Positions 12,501 to 24,500 of a DNA stretch of 64,000 nucleotides are shown here, piece after piece (position 1 is the stretch's first letter; every line of letters begins with the position of its first letter). A model generated the notes under the pieces. The model worked only from the letters and a program-made list of their open reading frames with translations, had not been told where the DNA came from and did no database searches. The position numbers and the translations under genes are program-made. Origin of the DNA: Coturnix japonica. Lineage: Eukaryota > Chordata > Aves > Galliformes > Phasianidae. The DNA lies in assembly GCF_001577835.2 (NCBI RefSeq), contig NC_029527.1, forward strand, positions 2,059,086 to 2,123,085, in the 5' to 3' direction.

Positions 12501-12698
12501 GAATTGACTCTTTGGGTCGACCCTTTCGAGGTGTCGTATCGGATAGGAGAGGACGGCTCCATCTGCGTCCTCTATGAGAATCCACAGCCCGGGGCCAAGG
12601 CGAGTAAACCCCTGGAGAGCAGGAACAGCTGTAAGAAGTGGAGAACTGGCCGGTCCAGCCCGTCCGAGAGTTACAACATGATGACTGTTTCTAGTTAG
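12140..12698 (+). CDS. BTG/TOB-family anti-proliferative protein, BTG1/BTG2-like, two exons
   Basis: BTG proteins bind the CAF1 (CNOT7/8) deadenylase of the CCR4-NOT complex and restrain proliferation by promoting mRNA turnover. Coding exons are 12140-12257 and 12349-12698, joined within a Glu codon, giving 155 residues. Box A is at about 41-62 ([18 protein letters not shown]) and box B at about 84-116 ([27 protein letters not shown]). Residues 84-88 (LFQLL) form an LxxLL motif as in BTG1. The C-terminal [13 protein letters not shown] matches the BTG1 tail. The N-terminal 39 residues are GC-rich and differ from both BTG1 and BTG2, so this looks like a separate paralogue, possibly one absent from mammals (a BTG5-type gene); I cannot settle which. 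The intron is only 91 bp. Confidence 0.93.
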
Positions 12699-12974
12699 AA
12701 GCTGCTGTTTCTTGTACAGCTATTGTACGTATCCCAGTTGTGTGATAAACTCCATTGTAACCGAGGTCTCTCGATTGGTGTTTTTTTTAACGAGTAGTTA
12801 ATGGTAGTTTCACCCTGTGGCATTCGGGTTGTATCGTACTGCCAATGCTGTGTGGCCAAGGGCTAAAGCGGGTCTTGGATCCGCGTGTTCCTCTGGACCA
12901 TGTACTGTAAATGCACTGTACAGACGGCTGATTGTTTTACACATTTCTATTTTCGAGGCGATTCTGGTATTTGT

Positions 12975-13314
12975 AATAAAAAGCCACGTTGTAGCGACTC
13001 ATGGTGGATTTGTAGTCCAGATGAACACTTTGTTTTTGAAATAAAACAACAAAACCAAACTCCATTTGCAAGCAATAACACAAAGGGGATTAACACAGAA
13101 GCCAGGAGCTGCACATCGATCTCCACTGACTTGTCTGCACAGACTTTTCTCAGGGTCATTCCAGTTTGGCTGCAGGGCACAAATCACTCAAGTATTTTTT
13201 ACCTTTTTCAAGGCACGTGTTCATTTGGAGCCGCGTTTCATCACGCCCCAATGTTCTGACAGGGGTTGGGGGATTTGTCTATCTTCTTTCTAGTTGGCCG
13301 AGTAGAATAATAAA
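12975..13314 (+). promoter_or_regulatory. Candidate polyadenylation signals of the BTG-like gene
   Basis: AATAAA hexamers occur at 12975-12980, 13040-13045 and 13309-13314, about 280-615 bp after the stop codon. The first would give a compact 3' UTR of roughly 300 bp. Which one is used cannot be told from sequence alone. Confidence 0.55.
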
Positions 13315-13319
13315 GACTT

Positions 13320-16300
13320 GCTCAAAGTGCTTTGGACTTTTGGTTTTCATTGTTGTCCGGTCTCTGTTTTGTGATTTTTCTCCTTTTCCTTTTGAGACGT
13401 TGCTCTCAAAGCTTCCCATGGCTCTCACTAGTCGTTACCGCACCTTTAGGAGGGTGAAGCTCTGCATATTCACCTTTATTTCAGCTCACTTAGTACCGGT
13501 AAAGCTTGCTTAGCCCTGCGCCTCAGCAAGGCTGTGTGGTTTGCTGTGTGTGCTGGGCGAAGCTGAATGGAAGCCGTAGTATTCTTTCAACACTCAATCT
13601 GCTTCAGAAGGATGTTTTAATTCCCTGACTTTGTGTTTAAAACTGTGGCTTAGACCCATGTAGGGAGCTGGAGTGAAAGGCTGCGTCATTTACCTGCCCC
13701 TGGTTTATGGGAGGTAAAGAACTGCCATTCCTGGTGGCAGCACTTATAACAAAAGTGTGTTTCTGGTTTATGTGATGACTTGATAGTCCGGTGCAGGATC
13801 CCATTCTACAGCTGTGCCGTGCTTTGTAAGGTAGCAGTGGCAGACTGCACTTCTGGTAGCCTGCTGGCTGAGCAGAGCTGGGTACTTGATGAAAGGGAGC
13901 TTTGTCTCATGTTCATCCGTCAGCAAAAAACATCTTGTGCTATGTCAATAACGTGGTAAAGCATACAGTGAGGGGGCAAGTCTGGGCAGACTGGGAAGGG
14001 TAGAATGCCAGCTTGCATAAAGAGGTTTTCTCTTTGCATTAGTGAAAGCTGTGGCTTATTGGCTGCTGTTTGCCTCGACTGCTGCTTGCCATGTTGCTTT
14101 GGAGGCAGGCTTGGCTCGTAGGCTCCGTTTAATCTGAACAAAATTCACAGCACCATGTTCTTAGTAAGTAAAACTTCATGAAAATCAATTTTGTTCCTAG
14201 CCTGTCACTCCAAGAAATGAGTTTCTGGGTTATTTTAACTAAGAAATGAATGTTTAAGGTCTTGCAGCAAACTGCCTTAAGTAATACGATATTGAAAAAT
14301 CATTTCTTATAACATTGCTTGATTTTCTTACTAACCTTCCCCTTTGTCTCTGATAAATTTACCTGCCCTGAATATTTATTTCCTCAGGACCTCTAGGGGT
14401 CAAATTTGATGCATTTGTTGCTAATTGAGCAGAGGAACTTTAAATCTAGCATGGAGAGCTGCCCCTTGTGGGTGTCATTTAATGGAGGACGATGCTCTGT
14501 GCTGCCCACTCAGTTAACAGTGGCTGTTACATAGCAGGAAGTGTTTAAGGTAGTTGTCAGAGGTGAACTGGGAGCTGGGTATGGTTTTCATGTACTAGAT
14601 GTGGTTGGGTAGCCTCAAAGTAGGATACAGTTGCTTTTTTGGATGTTCTTTCCAGCTGTGTAAGACTAATCCAGCCATGTGCATTCTGTTGCTTTGCATT
14701 TGTTAATCCTGCTATGTTCAGGGGGATATTTCACACATCCTGAGTATATCTTGTCTCTGGTGTCCCTGTGCTTGAACCTGCTCTGCAGGTTTGGTGCTAG
14801 TCGTTAAAAAGGACATTTTTTTGTCAACATAATTCAAGTTCAGTTGCATAAACTTCATCTGCTCTGTAGTCCATTGGGTGGAGGGGACTGGGAGCAAACA
14901 CACCAAAGCAAGAGCTGCAAGTAAATACATTGTAAAGAGCTTGTGATATCTAGAACTACATTCCACTGCTCTAAAACCACGTCAGAGAGCTCCCAACAGT
15001 ACAAACAAAGGCTTTCCTGGTGGAAAGGAGCTCTTGGTAGAAAGCCAAGGGGGCTGTTTGGATGAAGAGAGTAACCTCAAACTGTGCAGCTTCCTTAGAA
15101 AGTGAGAGGTTTGGCTTGTTGCAAGAGCACAATAAAAATACTTAAAATGGTAACAGTTCTTGCACAAGACTGACCACATCTGCTCAGATGTGGTTTAGAA
15201 TAGAAATTTTGGGGCTGTGTAGGGAGAATTAATGTATGCCAGCCTTCTTGGAGCAGTAGATGTGCATGGGGAATCATATCTGTTGTCAAGCTTGCTTGTA
15301 GGAGATGAGTTACCTGTCGGGTAAGTAAAGCTTAAGGAAGGAACATTTACACATGACCAAGTAAGCATTTGCCTGTTTCCCCAAAAGATTGCCTTGCTGC
15401 AAAGATAGTTAAATAATCTTTGTCCTTGTGAACTACACAGCAAAACTCATATCAGACAGAAGGTCCTGTTAGTTGATGTCACCTTACCACTTGCTTGCCG
15501 CAGGCCTGATACACCACATGGCTGGCTCCCCATCCACACAGGAGGAACAGCAGTGCAGAGCTGTGAGCTGGAGAGGCTGAGCAGTAAGAGTGTCTCTTTG
15601 CTTTCTGCAAGCAAGAAGTATGTCCCATAAGTGCCGCCCCAAGAACCAGATGCCGCAGATCCGGATCCCACTGCTCCCCCCATCCTCTGCCACTCCGTCA
15701 GCACTGACCTTACTGTGGTTTTTCACTTCACTGAGAACAACAACAGATTAATTCAGACGCAGTGCTGACATCGTCATTAACTACGACATCTTCTGCTTAA
15801 CCCAGCTGAATTCACACGGTGTGTTCTTTGCTGTGTGTCTGTTTGGCTTAGATTACTGTTTGTTCGGTGGAGCGCCTTAGAGAGCCTCGGCAGCACGTCC
15901 TGATGTGGTCACACAGCACAGAACGGAATCTGAACAGGAACAGCTCTTTTGTAAAACACTGCTCACTGCTATTGATGACGCTGCTTTACTTCAAATAAAG
16001 ATCCGTATCATGAAGTGAATTAGTACTACATTAAACCAACTCAACTCTCCTGCAAGTATTAGTTACTGTTTTCTTAGCTGGTTATCCCAAAACTCATTGG
16101 GAATTGCCATTAGGGTCCCACTGCTGTCCTATCCTACATTCTCTTCAGTGTTTGTCTGGTTTTTGTGGTTATGTTTTTCCTCACAAAATTCTGAGCATTA
16201 TCTCAGTATTACTTGCTTGGAATAATGGAAGCATCTCGTCATCCCCGCATAGCAGGAAGTTACCTGCATCATCAAATACAGATAGGCAATATTTATTTGC

Positions 16301-19300
16301 CTCATTTCAGTGACCTCACTCTCCTTATCTTAGCAGTAGAATGATTTTAGTTGATGGCATACATTAAGAAGTCATTGCTTTTTGCACAGCTGCTTATTCT
16401 TCCTTATTTTAACACTGGATTTCTCCTGCCATGCTACTGGCTCTCTTCATGTTTTGTTACCTGAGAATCCATGTCTGCTGGCATCATGTTTCGCTCCTTC
16501 TATTGGCGTAATTGCTTCTTAAATTATTTTCTCTTGTTTCACCAGAGCTATTCTTGATAGCTTTGATGCTGTGAGTATTGGGCCCATCTATTTTCCCTGT
16601 GGTCTTGCTGGGGATTTAATTTATCCCCGTAATAACTGCTGCTATTTTGCTTTCTAGTACATAGCTATGACAGGCCTTCACTGAGAAAGAAGCAAACTGC
16701 CAATATGAGCTTGTAAATTTGATAGCTTCTTGGGAGAGCAATATTTCATATTCACATGGAGACTTTAAATATTTGTGTATGTAAATATCTTACGACCACA
16801 TCTGTATCTCCATCTACTTGCAGCTGTGGCTTGGCACTGTGGCTGCCCCCTGTTTGTGGTCAGTATGACTGCATAGCTTTCTGAAGGCAGCCAGCCTGCA
16901 TTGCTCTGAGTTCCAGCTGGCTGGAGAGTGATGTGGGGAAGCGTGTCTGTTGTGTCCTCAAACAGCTGAACATCATTGCCCACTGTGTGCCAGCATGGGC
17001 TGCTCACTGGGCTCTGGGGAAAGGGACTTGCCTGTTACTGTGCATAGACATGGTGCATAGTCAATGCAGGGAGGGTGCAGGTAGAAACGGACTAGGAGAG
17101 CATCATGTTGTCCTTTTTGCTCCAGAATGGGATGGGCTGATACTGAAACAGAAAGCAATGAATGCTGCCACGTGGGTTGTGAACTATTTTTTCAAGAGGT
17201 AGAAGCATACATGGAAAAGCCTCTGTCAATAGTAATTAAACATGTTTGACGGTAATTAAATACGCACTTGAACTTAGTAGCAGTGCTGAACATTTGATGG
17301 GGAATGAAGTATTTTGATGGATGGAAGTTTTGCTAAACCCTGGGCTTTGCAGATATTTTTCTGCACTTTTATTTCCCAGCCAGGTTGGGGAGCATGGCAC
17401 CATAACTCCGTGTTGCTTTTGTGTTCTCTTCTTAATTGCAGTTGTACTGTTAAATGACCTGGAAGTTGCACTTAGAAGCAGAGCGATCTGTTCCATCTGT
17501 TCCATCGTCCTTTCACAAGGATCCCTGCCTGAGAACACTGAGCTCTGCATCAGCTTTGTCAAATGAGTGGGGAGAAACAGTCATGGATTTTGAAGGAAGT
17601 TCCGTGATGCTCTTGGTTTCTGTGTCTGCTGCTAAGGAGCTTTAGGATACTTGATTTTATTTATGTATTTAGAGTCGATATTTCCTTTTGTGATATAATT
17701 TTATATTTCCGAAGAGCAGGCACTGATCGTTTTCTCCACCTGAAAAATGTTTTAATGTAATTGATTTTGTGTTGAGCTTTGTGCTCAGTTTCCCATTGTT
17801 TGACTCTTTGCCAGAGGTATGTGCTTAGGTTGCTAACTGCCTTTAACCTGACAGACTTGCTTTAATTTCCCCAACCTGAATCCAGGTGTTGTTTTCACGT
17901 TGGAATTCACCTGGCTGTAAGCAGAATGGGGTTTCGTGGTATTTCCTTCCTGTCTGTGTCACATCAGTGATGGCTTTTGCCTTGTCCCACTGACATTTCT
18001 CATCGGCTGCTGAGTGTTTCCCTGCGGTCTGTCGTTTGGAGAGGTTACCTGTTACCCAGAACGTGGCAGTTCCCATTTGTGGGCTGCAGTTATTTGTTCT
18101 GACACACACCTTTAACTATTAACTGTTGGAGAAATGCTCTGTTCAACCTTGGTGCTTTGCTGTTGTCTGCATATACTTTTTGGAAGAGGGTCCAAAAGGG
18201 TAATCCTGTGATATTTGCATGTAATCCAAGCGGTGCCTTTGTGAATACCTCCATATAGCAGAATAAAGCAGTATGTGAGCGTTCTTTCCCTCGCATAATT
18301 ACACAGTATTCCCCTTCAGCTAAAAGGGGCCCTATGTATTTGTTTTTACTGAAGGATCTATTGGCAATGCTGCTATGGTCGGCATTGTGCCAGAAAGGAT
18401 TGCTTTGGGAAAGCAGCAGACAGGGTGCTGCTACCAAAGTAAATATTTGTTAGGATCAAAGATTCTCCTTCTGCATCTGCACTGGTGCTGAAATGTCTGT
18501 GAAATCCAACAGGTGTTGTATGTTGGCAGTAACACAGCAGTGTGACTGATAGGCTGATAGCAAGAAAGGGAGATTCCCATTCTAGCATGCACTGAGGCCT
18601 GAAAGAGCAGAACAGAGCTTGCAATGCTTGCTGGCACTTAGCTCACTGCTGTGGATGTGCCCATCTTTGGGAAGCACTGGGAATACCTTGGATATGGATC
18701 ACATTACAGATGTGGGTCTGTCTTTCCAAACCAATATAGCAAGTGGAGTACACCAGCAGAAAGGAAAGTTGTTAGATCTCACTGGGTGTCAGATAAGGCA
18801 CCTTTGAGTATGAACCAAAGACTCATATCAAAAATCCATTGTTAGGTTGGTCCAATTCCTGATAAGCCAATATGGACGTTGGGTTTGTTTGTTGGTTTGT
18901 TTTCCTGCTGTTTTTCTTTTCTTTCTAATAGCTCTTTGTCACTGTTCAATAGTCCCTTGTTTCTGGAAATAATAATGGACAAGCAGAATGACTTGGCCTG
19001 CAGACTGCTGCTGTCAATCTGGCAAAGGATGCCCCGCAGGAAGAACCAAGTAGGCAAAATGGGTGGGGGGAATGAAATCAACCAGGACATTCAGACTTCT
19101 CAAAGCTCAGCAGAGCCCCTGGGAAGTGGCCAAGAACAGCAGGGAATAAATGGAGGTTCTCCCTGAAAGTGCACTTCTCCCACCAGATCAGCATGAACCT
19201 CATGTCCTAGAAATTCTCCTGTGCTGCTTCCTTGCACAACTGTGCTCAGTAGTGCGGTTCTTTTGATGAAGTAGCACAATTTTCACACCATTATAAATGG

Positions 19301-22300
19301 AGGCATTGTTAAATAGGACTAACCTCCAAAGTGCAACTTGTGTGTGAAAATAACAGCTCAGTGTTGTAGCGTTTGATGTTCTGTACATTCCTTGTTCTCT
19401 TTTATTTGCTTCTATTTCCATTTCTTGTGCTTTATGCGTATCTTTATAACTGTCATCTGCTTGCTCATTTCTATTGAAGTTTGTTTGTTTCCATCTACTT
19501 TTAGCCTCTTCTTGCACATCTCTAAATCTGAGCTCTCCCATCTGAGCGTGGCCATTGAAATAGCACAGCCTGACGTTTGGAAGTGAGTGCAGAGCCTTCT
19601 GTTTCACATGGGAACTGGAAGCCATCAGTCCTCTGAAAGTCAGATCAGTCCTATTTAAAGGAAGTGTGCAGTTATGAAGCCAAGGGGATGGGGTGTAAAT
19701 AACATTTTGTGACTCCTGCTTTGTAAAATGTTTTCTGCACTCAAGATAATGAACTAATGACAGTCATTAAGGCTGTAACTGGCAAAATGAAATGATTCAT
19801 TTGGAAATTCTGTTAACTTTGGACCAGCGTCTTCTTAATAAAGAGTCCTACCTTTAATGAGATAAGGCAGCATAGTTTTTATTTCTTCTTTGTTTTTGAA
19901 AAGGAATTTAACAAAACAGCAGCAAAGATCTCTCTATCAAATACTTTGGCAGCTGCTATATTATACAGCACAGCAGCAAAGAAGAAAGGTGGTTTACCTT
20001 TGGGGTGCTGGAGGATCGCTGAGCTGTGTAGGCACCTGGCTGTGTCTCCTCAAACCAGCAGGTGAGGCTGTTTCCCATCACATCTACTTTGCAACGCTGT
20101 ACAACCCTGGGAAAGATGGCAAAAATACCAGCATTAATGGAGAGGTTTTTAAAGAAGAGCAGTTTAATACTGTTATTTTTGTCACTGCTGCTTTGCTTTT
20201 CATTCATCAAAGAAGTAATGTAGGTAAAGCAGATATGTGATATATTAGGCTTTCACTTCCTTCCTGCAGAGGTAGAAAAGGGAAATACAGCAGATACAGG
20301 AGCTTGCTTTGTTTCTCAGACAGTCACCCTGCAGTCGGTAGCCTTGAGATCTGTCAGTTTCTCTCACTCTGACACTGAATTTACTTTGTAAAATCACTTC
20401 TTTCCAGGTCATCATTTCTGGCTGAGGAGCAACTATGGGAATTATTTTGGTCTCTCTACCGTTGTTGTTGTTTCATTTTTTTGGGCTTTTTTTTGGAGTT
20501 TTTCCCTATTTACTTTCCAGTGCCTGTCATTGTGCCTTTATCACTCTTCTCCCTACCTTCAGCATAAACCCACCTCCAAATACAATTTTGTAAATGCCTT
20601 CTCTGCACTCGTAGTGGCTCATTCATAATGAAATAGGCTCAAGAACAACCAGGAATTAGGATGTCAAGATATATTGTTGGGATCTGTACATCCATTCCAC
20701 ATTGAGGCATCACTGTTCTTGGGCCCATTTCTGTTTAAGAGGTGTAGGACTTGCTCAGGAATCCATGCTTGCTTTCATTCCTCAAAGGTCTCCACAGGTG
20801 AGATTTGGAACATCGTTTAACACTGTGGTGTACTTGTTTTCGTGATGCTGTTAGAAATAGTTCTCTGAGCACTTTGGGTTTCTTCTTCTAGAAATAGAAG
20901 ATGTGAGGCGCACAATCACTATTCACATAAATACTTTTCTTCCAAATATTTTCATTAAAAAAAAGAAAGAAAAAGCAGTGGATATTGCTTTACACTTGCC
21001 TTTGCCAGGCATTCCATCAGAAGCATCTCACAGTCACTCAATAAAAATCCACCTCGTTACACTTTAAAAGAACTGTGGATTGTAGCCTTTGAAATGGCTG
21101 CGTTAAATCAATAAAGCAATTGAGTAGATTGTGTTATCGCTGACATTCTGATAGTGTGGATCATGAACTCAGACAGACCTGGCACTGCACCGATGGCAGA
21201 AAGCTAATATGTTTTTTCTTCAAGGGAAAAGCGAAACCCCAGTCTGCCCGATGAAGGGTATGATTTGTTCTTCTGAGATGTTTCTTTTATTCATGTGCTC
21301 TCTGCTGGTTTTCAGAGCACACCCAGAAACATTTGTTCCTTCTTTTAGCTCTTCCTCGGGAGGGCCTCCCACCATCACCTCGCTGCTCATGCAGTGCTGC
21401 TGGAGGTTCCATTTCCATCCAGCTCCTCCTGATCTGCAGCTGAGCTGCAGCAAAGTGCCTGATGCTGCACTCCTCTCTGTTTTTGGTGCTGCTTCCATTC
21501 CTGTACCAACAGCTGGAGGGCTTACATGGCTCTGCAATGCCGTGCTGCTGTGCTGAGCTACCTAATGAGTAATTATTAAAAACAAAATGAAAGAAAAAGC
21601 CAAGAAAACCTAACCATTAATTGATAAGTTGCTGCAGCTTGCCACGTGGGCTAAGAGCAATGCAAAGAGGTGGCAGGAGCACTGGGAGGTTTGGAAAGAG
21701 GAACCTTTTGAGATAGTGCAGTGTTTATTAGCTGCTGTGCTGAAACCTCATTGTATTTCTGTTTACGTATCAGAGATAACAGAAACTGGGGTATAAAGTG
21801 CGGAGAAAATATCTCTTGAAATTACACCTTCTAGTTATTGATTTCAATCATAGCAGGTCCAGTAATTGTGCTCTTAAAGGGAGTTGGTTTGGGAAGTATG
21901 AAAAAAGCTCTCACCTTACATGCCACTGTTTGAATACAGCCGATACTCCACTACAGCCAATAAAAACGTGATATCTGTGAACTCGAGGCATTTTATCTGT
22001 TCAGGTATTTCACAGCTGTGTCGGGAATCATCACGTTTATCAGTAAGCACACAAATGTAACTGCTGTGCAGTCCTGCTGTGCCATCTCCTGATATTGCTC
22101 CACAGTTTGCTGTGCAGGGGTACGAGCTGAAACATGACGTGCGATGGGCTTACGTCAGTTTGTCATCGATGTTCCACAGACCTTGTGCTCAGTGAGCTCC
22201 ACGTCTTCACTGAGAAGGTCTCAAGGACTTGTGCAGTGTGGCATTACTGAGCAATAGCAGTCCGGCTAACAGCCAGGTAAACGGGGGCACTCCCTTTCCC

Positions 22301-24050
22301 GTTTAAAGATGGTTGTACAGGGCTCGCGCCTGAAGTCATCCCCTCCTTTAACCATTAACAGGTCCAAGGGCTGCACACAGATGAGGCTGTGCATGTGGTA
22401 TGGAGAACCCAAGGGCAAGTGTGTTGCAAGAGAGTGTTTGGTCACAGCTGACAGTATAACAGGAACACAAAGTAGCTGCTGTGAGAAGTGGTGCTCTATT
22501 GCAAAAGCAGCAAAACTGCTACTGATGTGACTTCAGGCTGCAAACTCTGCTTGGGTGGTTGGCTTTCCCCGCTGCCTGTAAAGAGCATTTGTTTCCCAGC
22601 TGCTGGTGTGTCACTTAATACAAGGCAAGACTAAAAGCTCCTTATCCCTTCATCTCTCCTTCCTCGCCTGCAGGATTAAATGCTGTAAGAACAGACTTTA
22701 GGGAGGTGCTTAGCTGGGATCGGTCCTTTTCCATTCCGATTTAATACCGTACCAAAGGGTTTCACCTCATTGCTCTGCTTTAAGGACATCCTGCAGTTCT
22801 TGAGTACATCTCTTTTTCCATCCCAAGAATTCACCACAATGTGCCCAATCTAATTTGCCCCCCTATCTGTTCAGTGAGCATTCAGGATTCCTATCCACAG
22901 AATCCATGGTATTTAGTGATCTCACTTATGTATAAAAATACTCCATCTCAACAACTTGTTGGTGTTTTACCTTTTATACTGAGAAGTTATTTATGCTCTG
23001 AATCTTCTTTTCCTCCAAGCAGCTTCAAGATCACGATGAGGTGTGAGTTACATAAGCATACTCCATTTCTGATGGCTTGAGAGCAGCAGAAAACTGTTGG
23101 GCGACCTTAACTGAACATAATGGCAGCTTTTGAAAACTAAGGACGGTGTGTCAGCTTAAGAAAAGAAGAATTACTGTGATTGTATCACGACTTTGTTTTG
23201 GTCTTATCGTGTCCATTCAATATTCTTGGCCTCGTTGTGTGGAATGTTTGATTTTTAAATGTGATTTCTCCAGGCAGATACTTCTAAAGCCAGGAAAGGA
23301 TCTTCTGTGTCTTCTTTATTCTTTTTCATCACAAAACCCTTTATTTTATTTATTTATTTATTTATTTTTTACAGAAGCCTTATGGGCATGAGGTGATGGG
23401 TGACAGGCTGGGAAGAAATGTTATATTAGCCGCTGTATTGTTTGTCTTCATGTAAAAAAATCTATTTTCTCCCACTTGCTCATCTGTTTGACCAGCATTT
23501 CATGGCAATATCCTATTAGCTTATAGGAAATTCACACAATCTGTTTATCTTGTAGCGAAGTGCCTTTCATTAGGCACTTTATCTTGCACAGAGGCTATCG
23601 GCACAGCCAAGTGCAGCATAGCATTGATTTAAAGGCTGTAGATACACGTAGTTGTGTTTGTCCACTCTTGTTTTTTATCCCCAGCAGCGCTGGGTCCCCA
23701 GAGCAGGATCAGTGACACAGAGCTCAATGTAACCACCTCAGTGCAGCTCTAGGGGCCAGACAAATGGAGATGCATCATAGCCCTGTGCTGCTCTCCTTTG
23801 GCCTTCAGATTGTGTGGGGATCTAATGGGAACATGGGGCTGGAGCTGTGATTACCCTGTGCATTCCTGAGGTGGTTCAAAGCAGCTATTTACAGACTGAA
23901 TTACCACAGAACTGGTGATTATCCACTGAGATGGACCCATTTTCAGAACAGCCCTATGGTATGGTAAGGCAGTAACTCCACACTGGGGATCGGGAGAGCA
24001 TTGTGATCCTGATGACTGACTGTACCACGTTTGTTAAAGGCTCAGGAATT
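13320..24050. other. About 10.7 kb intergenic, no gene recognised
   Basis: This lies between the BTG-like 3' UTR and the IPPK promoter. Open frames are short (under 145 codons), occur on both strands and carry no recognisable domains. The stretch holds simple sequence such as a TTTA run at 23341-23370 and G/T-rich runs near 18880-18905. I recognised no RNA gene, LINE tail or intact transposon. Regulatory elements or long non-coding RNA exons could be present but cannot be supported here. Confidence 0.5.
23341..23370. repeat. TTTA microsatellite
   Basis: A run of TTTA/TTTTA units ends in a T tract. It is intergenic simple sequence. Confidence 0.85.
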
Positions 24051-24059
24051 AATTCACAC

Positions 24060-24500
24060 TTCTTACCTTCGCTCTGATGAATGGAAGGCAGCCGGGAGAG
24101 CCCCATTCAAAGATGGCGGCCGGGGAGCGCTGCCCCGCACAAAGATGGCGGCGGGCGGAGCGAGCGCGGCGGGTTCGGCCCCTGTTGGAGGGCGGGACTT
24201 CCTGGGGCGGGCAGGCGGCGCCGGGCCGCGATGGTGGCGGCGTGAGCACGGCGGGCCGACGGCAGGCACCGTCCCCGAGGGGATCGGCGGGAGCCGGGGC
24301 CGGGTATGGAAGTGGAGAAGATGGACGAGAACGAATGGAAGTACCACGGGGAAGGCAACCAGAGCCTCGTCGTCTCGCACTGCCAGGTGAGGCGGGTAAT
24401 GGCCGGCGCCGCGCTGCCGCCCCTCCCCCAGCCGGGCCCCGCGTGAGGGGGCGTCGCCTCAGGGATGGGGATGGGGGGGGGGGCGGAGAGCGGCTCCTCT
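24060..24500 (+). promoter_or_regulatory. CpG-rich IPPK promoter with paired YY1-type sites
   Basis: GC content and CpG density rise sharply around IPPK exon 1. AAGATGGCGGC, the classical YY1 core of TATA-less promoters, occurs at 24110-24120 and 24142-24152, 32 bp apart, about 160-190 bp before the start codon. A related GATGGTGGCGGC follows near 24230. Paired YY1 sites often sit at or just after the transcription start, so transcription probably begins near 24100. Just inside intron 1, 24462-24483 is G-rich with an 11-G run and could form a G-quadruplex. Confidence 0.72.

Noticed and set aside
13320-24050. A possible BICD2 or other protein-coding gene upstream of IPPK, as in mammals
   Set aside because: No coiled-coil BICD2 exon or other recognisable conserved exon was seen in either strand's open frames.
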